In this document: positions 25,380-34,391 of the stretch, piece by piece
Layout of the letters: each line of letters opens with the position of its first letter
How positions within the stretch are numbered: position 1 is the stretch's first letter
NCBI GenBank assembly: GCA_011321845.1
Contig: DROQ01000042.1
Span: 1-58,976 of the forward strand
Reading direction: 5' to 3'
DNA from: Planctomycetota bacterium
GTDB lineage: Bacteria; Planctomycetota; UBA1135; GCA-002748355
DNA length: 58,976 nt
Translations under genes and position numbers: made by a program
Notes under the pieces: model-generated
Databases searched by the model: none
What the model was told of the DNA's origin: nothing
The model's input: only the letters and a program-made list of their open reading frames with translations

Positions 25380-27086
25380 TCAGCGAGCGATACTGGAGAG
25401 CCCATTGGTCATGAGACCATTTCCGGAATTCGCCGCAGGAGCCACGACATAGGCCTGGAAGAAGAGGGGGAGACCCGCCAATCTTGGATCGTTGGGAAGG
25501 GGAAGCGGGAGAGCGGCTACTCCATTGAGATCAGCGGCAAAGCCCAGGGTAATGAGAACGTCCTGGTGCAAAAAGCACCCCGTCAGGCCCAAAGGATAGA
25601 GGGGTAGGGGAAGAGCCAGGCCTCCAAGGTTTTGATCATTCACCCCCGCAAGGAGAACAGCCGGGGCCTTAGGTGGAAAGGCATAGAAGCTGAGGGGGAT
25701 CTTGCCCCCCAGGGTAGGAGCGCCATTGGCTGCGGCGATGGGTGATTTGTACTTGCCCCCATCACAGCCTGCGCCATGCAAGACCATGGACCCGGTGACG
25801 GGACCGAGGAACAGTGTTCGTCCTCCCGCGAGAGGACCGATGGAACTTTGGTCGCTGATGAGGGCGTGGAGCCCACCTCCCTGCATGGTCGGACGATAGC
25901 CGGCGATCCAGGAGAACTGCTTGGTGCGCCCCGTCCGCAACTTGACCTTGGGCAAAATCGCGACGGGCAGGAGAATGCGTTGATAGAGTTTTGAATAGCT
26001 CTCGGACTTGAGGGAGAACAGGACAGTCACCTTCCCCGTCAAGGTCGCCGCCAAACTGTAGTGGTAGGAGCTTACATTTCCTCCCAGGCCAAAAGTATCC
26101 GTGCTTACAAGGAAATCCTTGGAGAAGGCCCCTGCCCCCCGCTTCAGATAAGCAGCTCGGATCTCGCTGACCTTGGGAGTTTTACTGGGCTCATTCCGGA
26201 CATAGAGCACCCAGATGTCGCCGGTTTTAGGATCCACAGCGAGATGGTTCCGGTTCCCATGAAACCGCCCCTTGGCTCCCGGGGGGACCGGGACCATGAT
26301 CTCCGGCCCAAAAGCGCTCTTGGACAAATCGAAGGAACGATAGGCTGTCCCATAACCTCCTGTGTTCACGCGGTAGGCCATGTGGAGCTTGTCGTCAAAG
26401 GGACTGTAATGGAGATCGCAACCCACACCATAGGTCGTGGCGTTGATCCGATGGGGTTTGCTCCAACCCTGTCCCTTGTTCCAGACGAGGTAGGAATTCC
26501 AAGAGCCAGGGGTTCCAATGGATCCCTTGGGGGCGACATAGCGGTTCCCAAAGGAAATGAAGATTTCGCCATCGGGACTCACCTCTATGTCCGGGTCATA
26601 GTATTGTTCCCGGTCGCTTCCCGCGGCCTGAATCAAGCTGTCCTTTGTCCCAAGCCAGCTCCCTTTTCCTGTGTCGAAGACTCCGTAATAGATGCTGGAG
26701 AGATACTTCCCCGGCCGACTGGGATTCTTTTTTCCGTCGTAGCCACTCCAGACGATGTGCAGCCGTTTTCCTCGAGGACCAGTGACCAGGGACCCGTAGG
26801 TCTCGCCCTGGGTCCGGGCCTCGCTCACCTTTTTCCAGGTTTTGCCTCCATCCGATGAAGAATGAAGCAGAAGGTGGTAATCCTTGCTCGGGTCGGCGGT
26901 TTTTTTGTCATTCCAAAAACTCAAAGCCCAGAGCCGCCCATCGCTTGTGACAACCAGGCCCTTGCGGTTGGACAACATCCCCCTCGCGATCTGGTTGGGT
27001 GCGGCGTTGAAAATGATGGAGTCTTGTGCAAAGGCGACCCCCCCAAGAAGGGGAAGGCTCAAGAGTAAGATGGCTTTGTTTTTCAT
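25380..27086 (-). CDS. Secreted Asp-box (BNR/sialidase-like) protein with lineage C-terminal domain
   Basis: A 568-aa product with a signal peptide ('MKNKAILLLSLPLLGGVAFA'); AGGAG lies 6 nt before ATG 27086. The body resembles a six-bladed sialidase-type propeller: the Asp-box 'SSDGGKTWKKV' (about 75-85), 'GPRGKRLHIVWSG' and 'DPDIEVSPDGEIFISFGNR'. The catalytic Arg triad and Tyr/Glu pair of true sialidases are not clearly recognisable, so the propeller may bind rather than cut. The last ~110 residues ('GAPTLGGKIPLSFYAF', 'LPLPLYPLGLTGCFL') are the same C-terminal module as in the three subtilases. It converges tail to tail on the phosphoesterase gene with 17 bp between. Confidence 0.75.
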   Translation of the reverse strand: MKNKAILLLSLPLLGGVAFAQDSIIFNAAPNQIARGMLSNRKGLVVTSDGRLWALSFWNDKKTADPSKDYHLLLHSSSDGGKTWKKVSEARTQGETYGSLVTGPRGKRLHIVWSGYDGKKNPSRPGKYLSSIYYGVFDTGKGSWLGTKDSLIQAAGSDREQYYDPDIEVSPDGEIFISFGNRYVAPKGSIGTPGSWNSYLVWNKGQGWSKPHRINATTYGVGCDLHYSPFDDKLHMAYRVNTGGYGTAYRSFDLSKSAFGPEIMVPVPPGAKGRFHGNRNHLAVDPKTGDIWVLYVRNEPSKTPKVSEIRAAYLKRGAGAFSKDFLVSTDTFGLGGNVSSYHYSLAATLTGKVTVLFSLKSESYSKLYQRILLPVAILPKVKLRTGRTKQFSWIAGYRPTMQGGGLHALISDQSSIGPLAGGRTLFLGPVTGSMVLHGAGCDGGKYKSPIAAANGAPTLGGKIPLSFYAFPPKAPAVLLAGVNDQNLGGLALPLPLYPLGLTGCFLHQDVLITLGFAADLNGVAALPLPLPNDPRLAGLPLFFQAYVVAPAANSGNGLMTNGLSSIAR

Positions 27087-27231
27087 GGGGAACTCCTATT
27101 GGTCCGAAGCTTTTGAAAGAAGAGGCACTCAGTTAACCACGGGAAAGGGTTTTTCGGAAGATCCCCGGGAAGATGGGCTGGGAAAGCAAGGGAAGGATGC
27201 CCGGACCGATGGGCTCGCGAGGGAAAAAAAC

Positions 27232-27309
<78 letters not shown>

Positions 27310-27372
27310 ACAAGAAGGCGAAGAAATTAGGGGCCTTGGGAGGCCAAGTCAACCATAAGCAGAAATCCCTAC

Positions 27373-28419
27373 TCAAGAACTCCCTCTTTCCTCCCCATCC
27401 CCACCCTTCTCCTCTCGAAGGAGACGGGTCATCAGGGAACGAACGGCCTCCTGGGGAGCCTTGCCCTGGAACAGGACCTCGTAAACTTCGCATGAAATCG
27501 GCATTTCCACTCCCAACTCGGGGATGCGCTCTCGGATGGATTTGCAGGTCCAGACGCCTTCCGAGACCTTTTTGGTCGAGGCGAGAACCTGCTCGAGGCT
27601 TTCTCCCCGACCAATTCGTTCGCCCAAGGCCCGGTTCCTGCCATGGGGGCTCACCCCGGTGGTAATCAAATCCCCCATACCTGCGAGACCGTAAAAGGTC
27701 TCCCAGCGCGCCCCGAGGGCGACCCCGAGAACCGCCATCTCATGCAGCCCTCGGGTCAGGAGAGCGGCCTTGGCGTTATCCCCAAGTTCCAGCCCGTCCG
27801 CGATGCCGGCCGCAATGGCAACGATGTTCTTCAGTGCTCCACCCAGCTCCACTCCCAAGGGGTCCGGGTTTCGGTAGAGGCGAAACAAGGGACCCGAGAG
27901 GAGTTCCTGGATCTGGGGAAGACGCTCCTCCTCCTTGCCCGCCACCACGAGCGAGGCAGGCTTGCCCTGGACAACTTCCTCGGCGTGGCAGGGCCCGGAG
28001 AGAGCGAAGAGAGAAGGCTTGGGTCCCAGAACCTCCTCCAGGATCTCCGTAGGAAGCTTTCCAGTCCCGATCTCCATCCCTTTGGCACAGGAGACCACAG
28101 GCGCCCCTTCGGGGAAATCCGACTTGAGCGAGGCCCCGACCTCTCTCATGTGCTGGGTCGGGACCGCGAAGAGGACCAGGTCGGCGCCCTCGAGGACCTG
28201 GCGGGCCTCTGAACTGATGATCAACCCATCGGGGAGGATCGCAGTGGGAAGGTAGCGTGGGTTCTTGCGACTCTCCGCCACCTGCTGGGTGTAGAGGGGA
28301 TCATGGCCCCAAAGGGAGACCTCATGTCCCAAGCGATGGGCATGGATGGCCAAGGCCGTCCCGAAACCCCCGTTGCCTAAAACACAGATCTTGGCGCTGC
28401 TCTTCACCCCTTTCCTCAC
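27373..28419 (-). CDS. gpsA: Glycerol-3-phosphate dehydrogenase [NAD(P)+]
   Basis: Reduces dihydroxyacetone phosphate to sn-glycerol-3-phosphate for phospholipid synthesis. The 348-aa protein starts with GTG 28419, which forms a GTGA overlap with the stop of plsY. It has the N-terminal Rossmann motif 'CVLGNGGFGTALA', 'VSCAKGMEIGT', 'ALSGPCHAEEV', 'ELGGALKNIVAIAAGIADGL' with the catalytic Lys, and 'GLAGMGDLITTG'. The plsY-gpsA pair makes glycerol-3-phosphate and acylates it, so the two act in sequence at the membrane. Confidence 0.95.
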   Translation of the reverse strand: MRKGVKSSAKICVLGNGGFGTALAIHAHRLGHEVSLWGHDPLYTQQVAESRKNPRYLPTAILPDGLIISSEARQVLEGADLVLFAVPTQHMREVGASLKSDFPEGAPVVSCAKGMEIGTGKLPTEILEEVLGPKPSLFALSGPCHAEEVVQGKPASLVVAGKEEERLPQIQELLSGPLFRLYRNPDPLGVELGGALKNIVAIAAGIADGLELGDNAKAALLTRGLHEMAVLGVALGARWETFYGLAGMGDLITTGVSPHGRNRALGERIGRGESLEQVLASTKKVSEGVWTCKSIRERIPELGVEMPISCEVYEVLFQGKAPQEAVRSLMTRLLREEKGGDGEERGSS

Positions 28420-29024
28420 GCTCTCCTGGCTGCCAGGAGTTTCCTCAAATTACTTCGGTGGGTCCAAAAGAGAAATAGGGCAAGAAACAGACCCAAGGAA
28501 GTCAGGGGAAGTCGCTCGCCAAAGGCCCGGGTAGGATCTTCGAAGATGATGCCCAGGGCCAGCCCCAGACCCAGAGCGAGGGAGCCCAGGGCGACCACGC
28601 GAGTGATTCCGAAGACGACGAAAAAGGCCAAGATCCCCACCAAAAAAGCGGGCCAGTCCAGGGCCAGCAGCACTCCGCTGGTCGTCGCCACCCCCTTTCC
28701 GCCCTTGAATCCCAAGAAAGGGGAGAAGCAATGTCCGAGGATGGCCACCAGCCCCACCAGAACCCTCGCTCCCAGCGGAGACCCGGGGGCAAGGAAGAAG
28801 AGGGTCGGGACCAAGCCCTTGGAGGCGTCCAAGAGATAGATCAGGACAAAGACCGGGAGCCTGGCCTTCTCTCCAAATGCCCGGGAGGCGTTGGTCGCTC
28901 CGATGTTTCCCGAGCCGACCTTCCGCAGGTCCTGGCCCGTGAGGATCCGCACGAGAAGGAGCCCAAAGGGGATGGAACCAAGAAGGAAGGCGAGAGGGAG
29001 GGCGACGCCGAGAGGAAGGGCCAT
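28416..29024 (-). CDS. plsY: Glycerol-3-phosphate acyltransferase PlsY
   Basis: A membrane acyltransferase that moves an acyl group from acyl phosphate to glycerol-3-phosphate, giving lysophosphatidate. The 202-aa length is typical. It is very hydrophobic, with about five helices, and carries the three known motifs: 'GSIPFGLLL', 'LRKVGSGNIGATNASRAFG' and 'GHCFSPFLGFKGGKGVATTSG'. It is translationally coupled to gpsA by a GTGA overlap and is divergent from the hydantoinase-like gene over only 43 bp. Confidence 0.95.
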   Translation of the reverse strand: MALPLGVALPLAFLLGSIPFGLLLVRILTGQDLRKVGSGNIGATNASRAFGEKARLPVFVLIYLLDASKGLVPTLFFLAPGSPLGARVLVGLVAILGHCFSPFLGFKGGKGVATTSGVLLALDWPAFLVGILAFFVVFGITRVVALGSLALGLGLALGIIFEDPTRAFGERLPLTSLGLFLALFLFWTHRSNLRKLLAARRA

Positions 29025-29067
29025 GCCCGGGATTGTAATCTGGGAGAAGGTTCACGAAAGTACAGCT

Positions 29068-31059
29068 ATGGGAAAGACCCCAAAAAGAAGGAAAACCATC
29101 GCGGTGGACACCGGAGGGACCTTCACCGACATCGTCGTCCTCGAACCCCTCCCTCACTCCGAAGCCCCCAAGGGGGACCGACCTCCCTGGAGGATTCGCT
29201 CCATCAAGGTCCTCTCCACCCCCGAGGACCCAAGCAAGGCCATCCTCGAAGGGCTCCGCCTCCTGGATGCCCAAGGCGAGGGGGCCCTCCTTCATGGGAG
29301 TACCGTCGGCCTCAACGCCCTGTTGACGGGGAACCAGGGGAGGGTCGTCCTCGTCACCAACGAAGGCTTCGAAGACATCCTGGAGATCGGACGCCAAACC
29401 CGCCCCCACCTCTACGCCCTCCATGTAGGCCCTCGCCAAGTCCTAGTCCCTCGTGATCGCAGACTCGGCATCCCCGAACGCCGCCTCCCCGACGGCCGCC
29501 ACCCAAAAAAGATGGACAGGAGGGACACCCATTCCTTGCTGACCCGGATCCGGGAGCTTCGCCCCGATGCGATCGCCGTATGCCTTCTTCACAGCTACGC
29601 CTTTCCCCAGGACGAAAAGCGGATCGCGAAGGCCCTCGCCCCCTTGGGCCTTCCCATCACCTGCTCCACCGACCTCCTGCACCGGCACCGGGAGTTCGAG
29701 CGCTTCCAGACGGCCGTGGCCAACGCGAGCCTGATCCCAGTGATGGGTCCCTATCTCCAGTCTCTCTCCACCCAGGTCCAACCCCGCGAAGTCTTTCTCG
29801 CTCGGAATGAAGGCGGACTGAGCCCTATCGCCGAAGCGCTTCAGCGGCCCATCCATTTCGTCCTCTCCGGTCCCGCGGGAGGGGCCACCGCTGCCCGCGC
29901 CTGGGCGGAGGCCTGCGGCTATCAGACAGCCCTGGGCTTCGACATGGGTGGCACCTCGGCCGATGTAGCCCTCTGCGGAGGACCCACCGAGATCGAAGAC
30001 GAAACCCAGATCGGCCCCTTCCGCCTTGCCCTCCCATCCACCCCCATCACAACGGTCGGTTGCGGGGGCGGAAGCATTCTGCACATCGACGAGGGAGGCG
30101 CCCTCCGGGTCGGTCCCGAATCGGCAGGTGCTTCACCGGGTCCTGCCTGCTATGGCAAAGGGGACCTCCCCACCCTCACAGATGCCCACCTGATTCTGGG
30201 AAGGCTCCCTCCCTCCCTGTTAGGAGGCCGCTTCCCTCTCGACAGGGAGAGAGCCGAAAAAGCCCTCCAAAACCTCGCAAGGCGCCTAGGCACATCCCTC
30301 CAAGGCACCTGCGAAGCGGCCCTCGAAATCGCCGATCTCCAGATGGCCCGCCCCCTCCGGCGCTTTTCCGTCGGCAGGGGCCTGGACCCCGCCAAACTCG
30401 TCCTCGTCGCTTTCGGCGGGGCGGGGGGCCTCCACGCCTGCCGCTTGGCCAGGCTGGTCGGGATCCCCACCGTCCTCGTCCCGGATCGGGCCGGCGTCCT
30501 CTCCGCCGAAGGCATGCTCATGATGCCGGAAATCCGCGAGAGGGACGCAGCCCTCTCCCTGCTCCTGGAAGGTGAGGGGGAAGCCCGCGCCCTGGCCAAG
30601 GCCAGGGCCCTCCTCGAAACCCTCCTGGAAAACGCCCCAAAGGAAGCCCGAGGCGAGGCCTTCCTCTCCCTCCGTTACTTGGGGAGTGATACCGAGCTAT
30701 GGATCGCCGCGCGACCCGGCCTCGAAAAAAGGTTCCAGCAGAGGTTCCAAAGCCGTTTCGGGTTCTCCCAGAACTTGGGGGTGGAATGCCTGCGGGTCCG
30801 GGCGCGAATCGAACTCTTCCCTTCCCAAAGAGAAGAGCGGTGGAAAAACGTTCTGAATGGAGATTGCTCCGGCCCTCCCAGCCATGCGATCCCCCCAGGT
30901 TCGGACACAAGGTATTACCATCCCGGTGAGATTGGAGACCAACCCATCCCCGGCCCCTTCCTCATCCTCTCCGCCCATTCCACCATCGTGGTCGAAGAAG
31001 GTTGGAGTGCCCATCGCCGGCCCAATGGATGCTTTGTCCTGCACACAAAAGGAGCGTAA
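29068..31059 (+). CDS. Hydantoinase A / 5-oxoprolinase family protein
   Basis: A 663-aa ATP-dependent amidohydrolase-family protein of the ASKHA fold. The start at ATG 29068 is chosen because 'TIAVDTGGTFTDIVV' follows soon after, as in family members; the ribosome-binding site is weak. Other blocks are 'LLHGSTVGLNALLTGNQGRV', 'LSGPAGGATAARAW', 'ALGFDMGGTSADVALC', 'VGCGGGSILHIDEGGALRVG' and 'AFGGAGGLHACRLA'. Such proteins open hydantoins, 5-oxoproline or related cyclic amides, or carboxylate acetone and acetophenone, often with a HyuB partner. No HyuB lies in the window, so the substrate cannot be stated. Confidence 0.88.
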   Translation: MGKTPKRRKTIAVDTGGTFTDIVVLEPLPHSEAPKGDRPPWRIRSIKVLSTPEDPSKAILEGLRLLDAQGEGALLHGSTVGLNALLTGNQGRVVLVTNEGFEDILEIGRQTRPHLYALHVGPRQVLVPRDRRLGIPERRLPDGRHPKKMDRRDTHSLLTRIRELRPDAIAVCLLHSYAFPQDEKRIAKALAPLGLPITCSTDLLHRHREFERFQTAVANASLIPVMGPYLQSLSTQVQPREVFLARNEGGLSPIAEALQRPIHFVLSGPAGGATAARAWAEACGYQTALGFDMGGTSADVALCGGPTEIEDETQIGPFRLALPSTPITTVGCGGGSILHIDEGGALRVGPESAGASPGPACYGKGDLPTLTDAHLILGRLPPSLLGGRFPLDRERAEKALQNLARRLGTSLQGTCEAALEIADLQMARPLRRFSVGRGLDPAKLVLVAFGGAGGLHACRLARLVGIPTVLVPDRAGVLSAEGMLMMPEIRERDAALSLLLEGEGEARALAKARALLETLLENAPKEARGEAFLSLRYLGSDTELWIAARPGLEKRFQQRFQSRFGFSQNLGVECLRVRARIELFPSQREERWKNVLNGDCSGPPSHAIPPGSDTRYYHPGEIGDQPIPGPFLILSAHSTIVVEEGWSAHRRPNGCFVLHTKGA

Positions 31060-31076
31060 TGCCCCCTCTTTGAGAA

Positions 31077-33728
31077 TCACCAATCCCTTTCCCAAGTATC
31101 CGTGCTCAGAGGGGAGCGTCCGAGTTTTTTGCAAAGCTGCCGCGCCTCCTCCAGGACCTTTTTGGCAAGCTCAGGTTTTCCCAAATACTTGTAGGCCACA
31201 CTCTTCTGGCCCATGAGCCAGAGACCCAAGCGGGGCGACTCGGTCCGCCCCACCAGAGCGAGTCCTCGTTGCGCCTCCTCGAGGACAGCCCGATACTTCC
31301 GCTTCCTGAAAAGCAAGCGAGCTTGGGCCTCGTGAAAAAAGATGCGCGAAGAGAGATCCACGGCTCCCTCCTGGAGGAAAAAAGGACGAATCTCTTTGAG
31401 GAGACTCTCAGCGCGAGCATCTTCCCCTATCCCCATAAGGCACCAGGATGCCCGAAGGATAAACCGCATCTGATCCACATTGCCGACACAATCCGATTCA
31501 CGGTAATCCCGGAGCAATTCCAGCAACTCCCTCTTCCCTTCTGCTTTGAATCCGTTTGCGATCAGATTTCGGCAAAGGGTTTGCCGAAAGGCGAGAGTCA
31601 TGGCATGGCGCTTTCCATAGAGCTTTGTCCCCAACTCCACGGCAAGCTTGGTTTTTTCCAGGGGGACCTTCCCCTCAGGAAAAAAATCCGCCAAAGCTCC
31701 CTCCATCGCGAGGAGTTGCACCATCTCCTCGCTCTGGTCTCCGAAGACAGATTTGCAAAAGGGTTCCAGGCGCTCGAGGAGGACAAGAGACTCCTGTTTC
31801 TTGCCGATCATGGCCAAGGCTTTGGCTTTGATCCGCAAGAATCGATACCTTTCCTTGGCGGGGACCTCTTGGGGGTTGTGGTCCAGATAGGCCTGGCCAC
31901 GCTGCAACAAGTCCGGGACCTCTTCGAACTTCCCCTGTCCCAGGGAAAGTTGCAACAGGTCGCGAAGGAGCCGCAGAAAATAAACTCCTCCTCCAGGGCT
32001 CTGTTCGATTTGAAAAAGCCGGTCCCGAAGGAGGCCCTGAGCTTCTGCAGGTCTTCCTCGAGCAATCAACAACTCAGCCAGCTCCTCCTTGCTCTGGCAA
32101 ACAGGCCCCGATGCTTCCGGGAACAAAGCCAAGCGCATGGACAGAGCTTCGCGATGCAAGGGTTCGCTCTGCGCGAAATGCCCCATCGCATGATGAAGGA
32201 AGGCGAGGTCCCGCAGGCTCTGGGCGAGTTCCACATGGGGTCTTCCCCCAAACAACGCCCTTCGAAGCTGCAAGGCTCTCTCAAGCTGGGGAAGAGCCTT
32301 TTTGTGCATTCCGATCTTGGTGTAATGCCTGCCCAGCATCGCCCGAAGCCGTGCCTCCTGCTCCGGCTGGATCTCCCCCTTCCCCACTTCTTTGTTCAAA
32401 GCCTCGGAAACTCCCCTGAGCACTCCCGCCATCACCTTGGCCCTGCCGTTCCGCCCCCCAGGGCCAAGGTTCTCGATGGCATCGGCAGTAATCTGCAAGC
32501 TCCGCTCCAGGCCATCGGCCCGCTCCTTGGCCCGCCTCTCCCCCACCATGGAGAGAAAGGAAAACCCACCCAGGACCAGGGAAACCAGAACCAACGAAGC
32601 CCAAAAGAGAACCTTTCTTCGGTTACGGAGGATGTATTTCCCCAAAAAATCACCCAGCGAAGGGGAAAGAGCCTGGACCGGGTATCCATCCAAATAGGCG
32701 CGAAGATCCTGGAGCAAGACGGCGGCTCCGGTGTAACGGTCCTTGGGATCCAGAGACATGCACTTGAGAATGATCGCTTCCAGATCCCTTGAAAAGGTTC
32801 TCTTCAACCTTCGGGGAGGGAGAAAGGATCCATCCCGGATCTTCTGGACCATCTCTCTGCGCCCCCCCTCAAGGTATTCAATGGGACGCTGGCCCAAAAG
32901 AAGTTCATAGAGGATGAACCCTAGCTGGTACACATCCGTCTCGGTGCCCAGGTCCTGCACAACTCCTTCCAACTGTTCAGGAGCCAGGTAAGGGAAGGTC
33001 CCGGTAACCCTTTGATGAGGATCCTCTCCATCCCCCAAGACTTGAATATCCCCATCCAACCCCATGTGTTGCAACTTGGAGAGCCCGAAATCCAAGAGCT
33101 TCACCTTGCCCTCTTCATTCACCAGGACGTTGCTCGGTTTGAGATCCAGGTGCTGGATGCCCTTGGATTGGATGTAAGCGACGGCCTCCACCAATTGCAG
33201 AAAGAGATCCAGGATCTCTTTTTCCCCTAAGCGCTTTTCACGAATGAATTGGCGGAGGTTCTTCCCCTCCACGTATTCAACCGCCAGAAAGGTGAACCTC
33301 TGCTCGAAGTATCCCGCTCGGTAGAGGGTGGTGATGTTGGGATGCATCAGGCGCGACAAGGCCTTCATCTCCCGCTGCAGGGCTTTTTCCCGACTCTCGG
33401 AGCCCTCCCCCTCGAAGCGAGAGATTTTCAGGGCGACCTTGCGGCCGGTCCTTTCTTCGATCGCTTCGAAAACAAGCCCCATCCCCCCGGTCCCGATCTT
33501 CCTTTGGATCACATACCCATCGATCCTCTTGCCAGGTTGAAGCGTCTCCACCGGCCGAAAGTCTGGATGAAGGACCCGAAAGAGAGTCTCCTCCCGATCC
33601 TCCGTCTCCGAAAGAAGCTCCCCAATGGCCTCCTCTTTCCCTTTTCTGAATTGCCCCATCGCAGCGTCAAAACGCTCAGCGAAAGCCTCCGGATCCTCCG
33701 AAGGAAGTTCCTCCTTGCGCTTTTCCAT
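31077..33728 (-). CDS. Membrane Ser/Thr protein kinase with TPR-like output domain
   Basis: An 883-aa protein. The kinase domain (about 70-345) has the glycine loop 'IGTGGMGLVFEA', K101 ('VALKIS'), 'HLDLKPSN' with catalytic D195, DFG at 213-215 and APE at 249-251. The Arg before the catalytic Asp is Leu, making it a non-RD kinase, often active without activation-loop phosphorylation. One transmembrane helix lies at about 373-395, followed by about 480 residues of helical TPR-like repeats. Its ATG overlaps the stop of the ECF sigma gene (ATGA), so the two are translated together. By analogy with ECF-kinase pairs it probably controls that sigma factor; this is inferred. Confidence 0.9.
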   Translation of the reverse strand: MEKRKEELPSEDPEAFAERFDAAMGQFRKGKEEAIGELLSETEDREETLFRVLHPDFRPVETLQPGKRIDGYVIQRKIGTGGMGLVFEAIEERTGRKVALKISRFEGEGSESREKALQREMKALSRLMHPNITTLYRAGYFEQRFTFLAVEYVEGKNLRQFIREKRLGEKEILDLFLQLVEAVAYIQSKGIQHLDLKPSNVLVNEEGKVKLLDFGLSKLQHMGLDGDIQVLGDGEDPHQRVTGTFPYLAPEQLEGVVQDLGTETDVYQLGFILYELLLGQRPIEYLEGGRREMVQKIRDGSFLPPRRLKRTFSRDLEAIILKCMSLDPKDRYTGAAVLLQDLRAYLDGYPVQALSPSLGDFLGKYILRNRRKVLFWASLVLVSLVLGGFSFLSMVGERRAKERADGLERSLQITADAIENLGPGGRNGRAKVMAGVLRGVSEALNKEVGKGEIQPEQEARLRAMLGRHYTKIGMHKKALPQLERALQLRRALFGGRPHVELAQSLRDLAFLHHAMGHFAQSEPLHREALSMRLALFPEASGPVCQSKEELAELLIARGRPAEAQGLLRDRLFQIEQSPGGGVYFLRLLRDLLQLSLGQGKFEEVPDLLQRGQAYLDHNPQEVPAKERYRFLRIKAKALAMIGKKQESLVLLERLEPFCKSVFGDQSEEMVQLLAMEGALADFFPEGKVPLEKTKLAVELGTKLYGKRHAMTLAFRQTLCRNLIANGFKAEGKRELLELLRDYRESDCVGNVDQMRFILRASWCLMGIGEDARAESLLKEIRPFFLQEGAVDLSSRIFFHEAQARLLFRKRKYRAVLEEAQRGLALVGRTESPRLGLWLMGQKSVAYKYLGKPELAKKVLEEARQLCKKLGRSPLSTDTWERDW

Positions 33729-34351
33729 CAGCTCATCCGCTCCCTCTGCCTTCTCCAGAGCTTCTTGAGATTCCGAACCCCTCTCAAAACGAGCATGGCG
33801 GCAGCGGACCTCTTGAGGTCCAAGGCCTCCCCGATTTCCTTGCTGTCCAAGCCATCGATAAAGGCCATCAAGACCGCTTCTCTTTGCCTCTCGGGCAACT
33901 CCGAAACTTGTTCCACCAACAGTTCGAACAGCTCCGCCCGTGCGACCCGCGAGGAAGGACCCGTCATCGAATCCTGGAGCGCCGTGAAAAAATCCCCGCT
34001 GGATCCAAAGGAATTCGACTGGGGGGAAAGGGACGAAAGACTCCTCCCAGCCGATCTCGCACCGACCCTTCTGTAATGATCCTTCACCTTATGGCGGACG
34101 ATACCCGACAAATAGGCGAAAAAACTGGAAGCGCCTTCACCCTCAAAACGGGAAAGGGCGGGAATCAGCGCAACCTGCACTTCCTGAATAAGGTCCTCCA
34201 CCTCCATCCAGTCCACAGGAACCGGCCCCAAACGGCAGCGGATCATTCCCTCGAGGCGGGGGCGTATCTCCGCCATCAGGGATTCGATGGCAGCCGAATC
34301 ACCTTGGCAGGCTTGAGAGAGGAGTAAGGAAATACCTTGATTCACGGGCAT
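33728..34351 (-). CDS. ECF-type RNA polymerase sigma factor
   Basis: A 207-aa sigma-70 family member lacking regions 1 and 3. Region 2 covers about 45-95 ('EVEDLIQEVQVALIPALSRF', 'FFAYLSGIVRHKVKDHYRR') and region 4 about 145-200 ('LPERQREAVLMAFIDGLDSK', 'EIGEALDLKRSAAAMLVLRG'). The linker is Ser-rich and could be a phosphorylation target of the neighbouring kinase. No anti-sigma factor gene is present; the kinase takes its usual place in the operon. Confidence 0.9.
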   Translation of the reverse strand: MPVNQGISLLLSQACQGDSAAIESLMAEIRPRLEGMIRCRLGPVPVDWMEVEDLIQEVQVALIPALSRFEGEGASSFFAYLSGIVRHKVKDHYRRVGARSAGRSLSSLSPQSNSFGSSGDFFTALQDSMTGPSSRVARAELFELLVEQVSELPERQREAVLMAFIDGLDSKEIGEALDLKRSAAAMLVLRGVRNLKKLWRRQRERMS

Positions 34352-34391
34352 GAGGGATTGTCTCCGGGCGGAGAAATCCGGTCAAGCCGTA

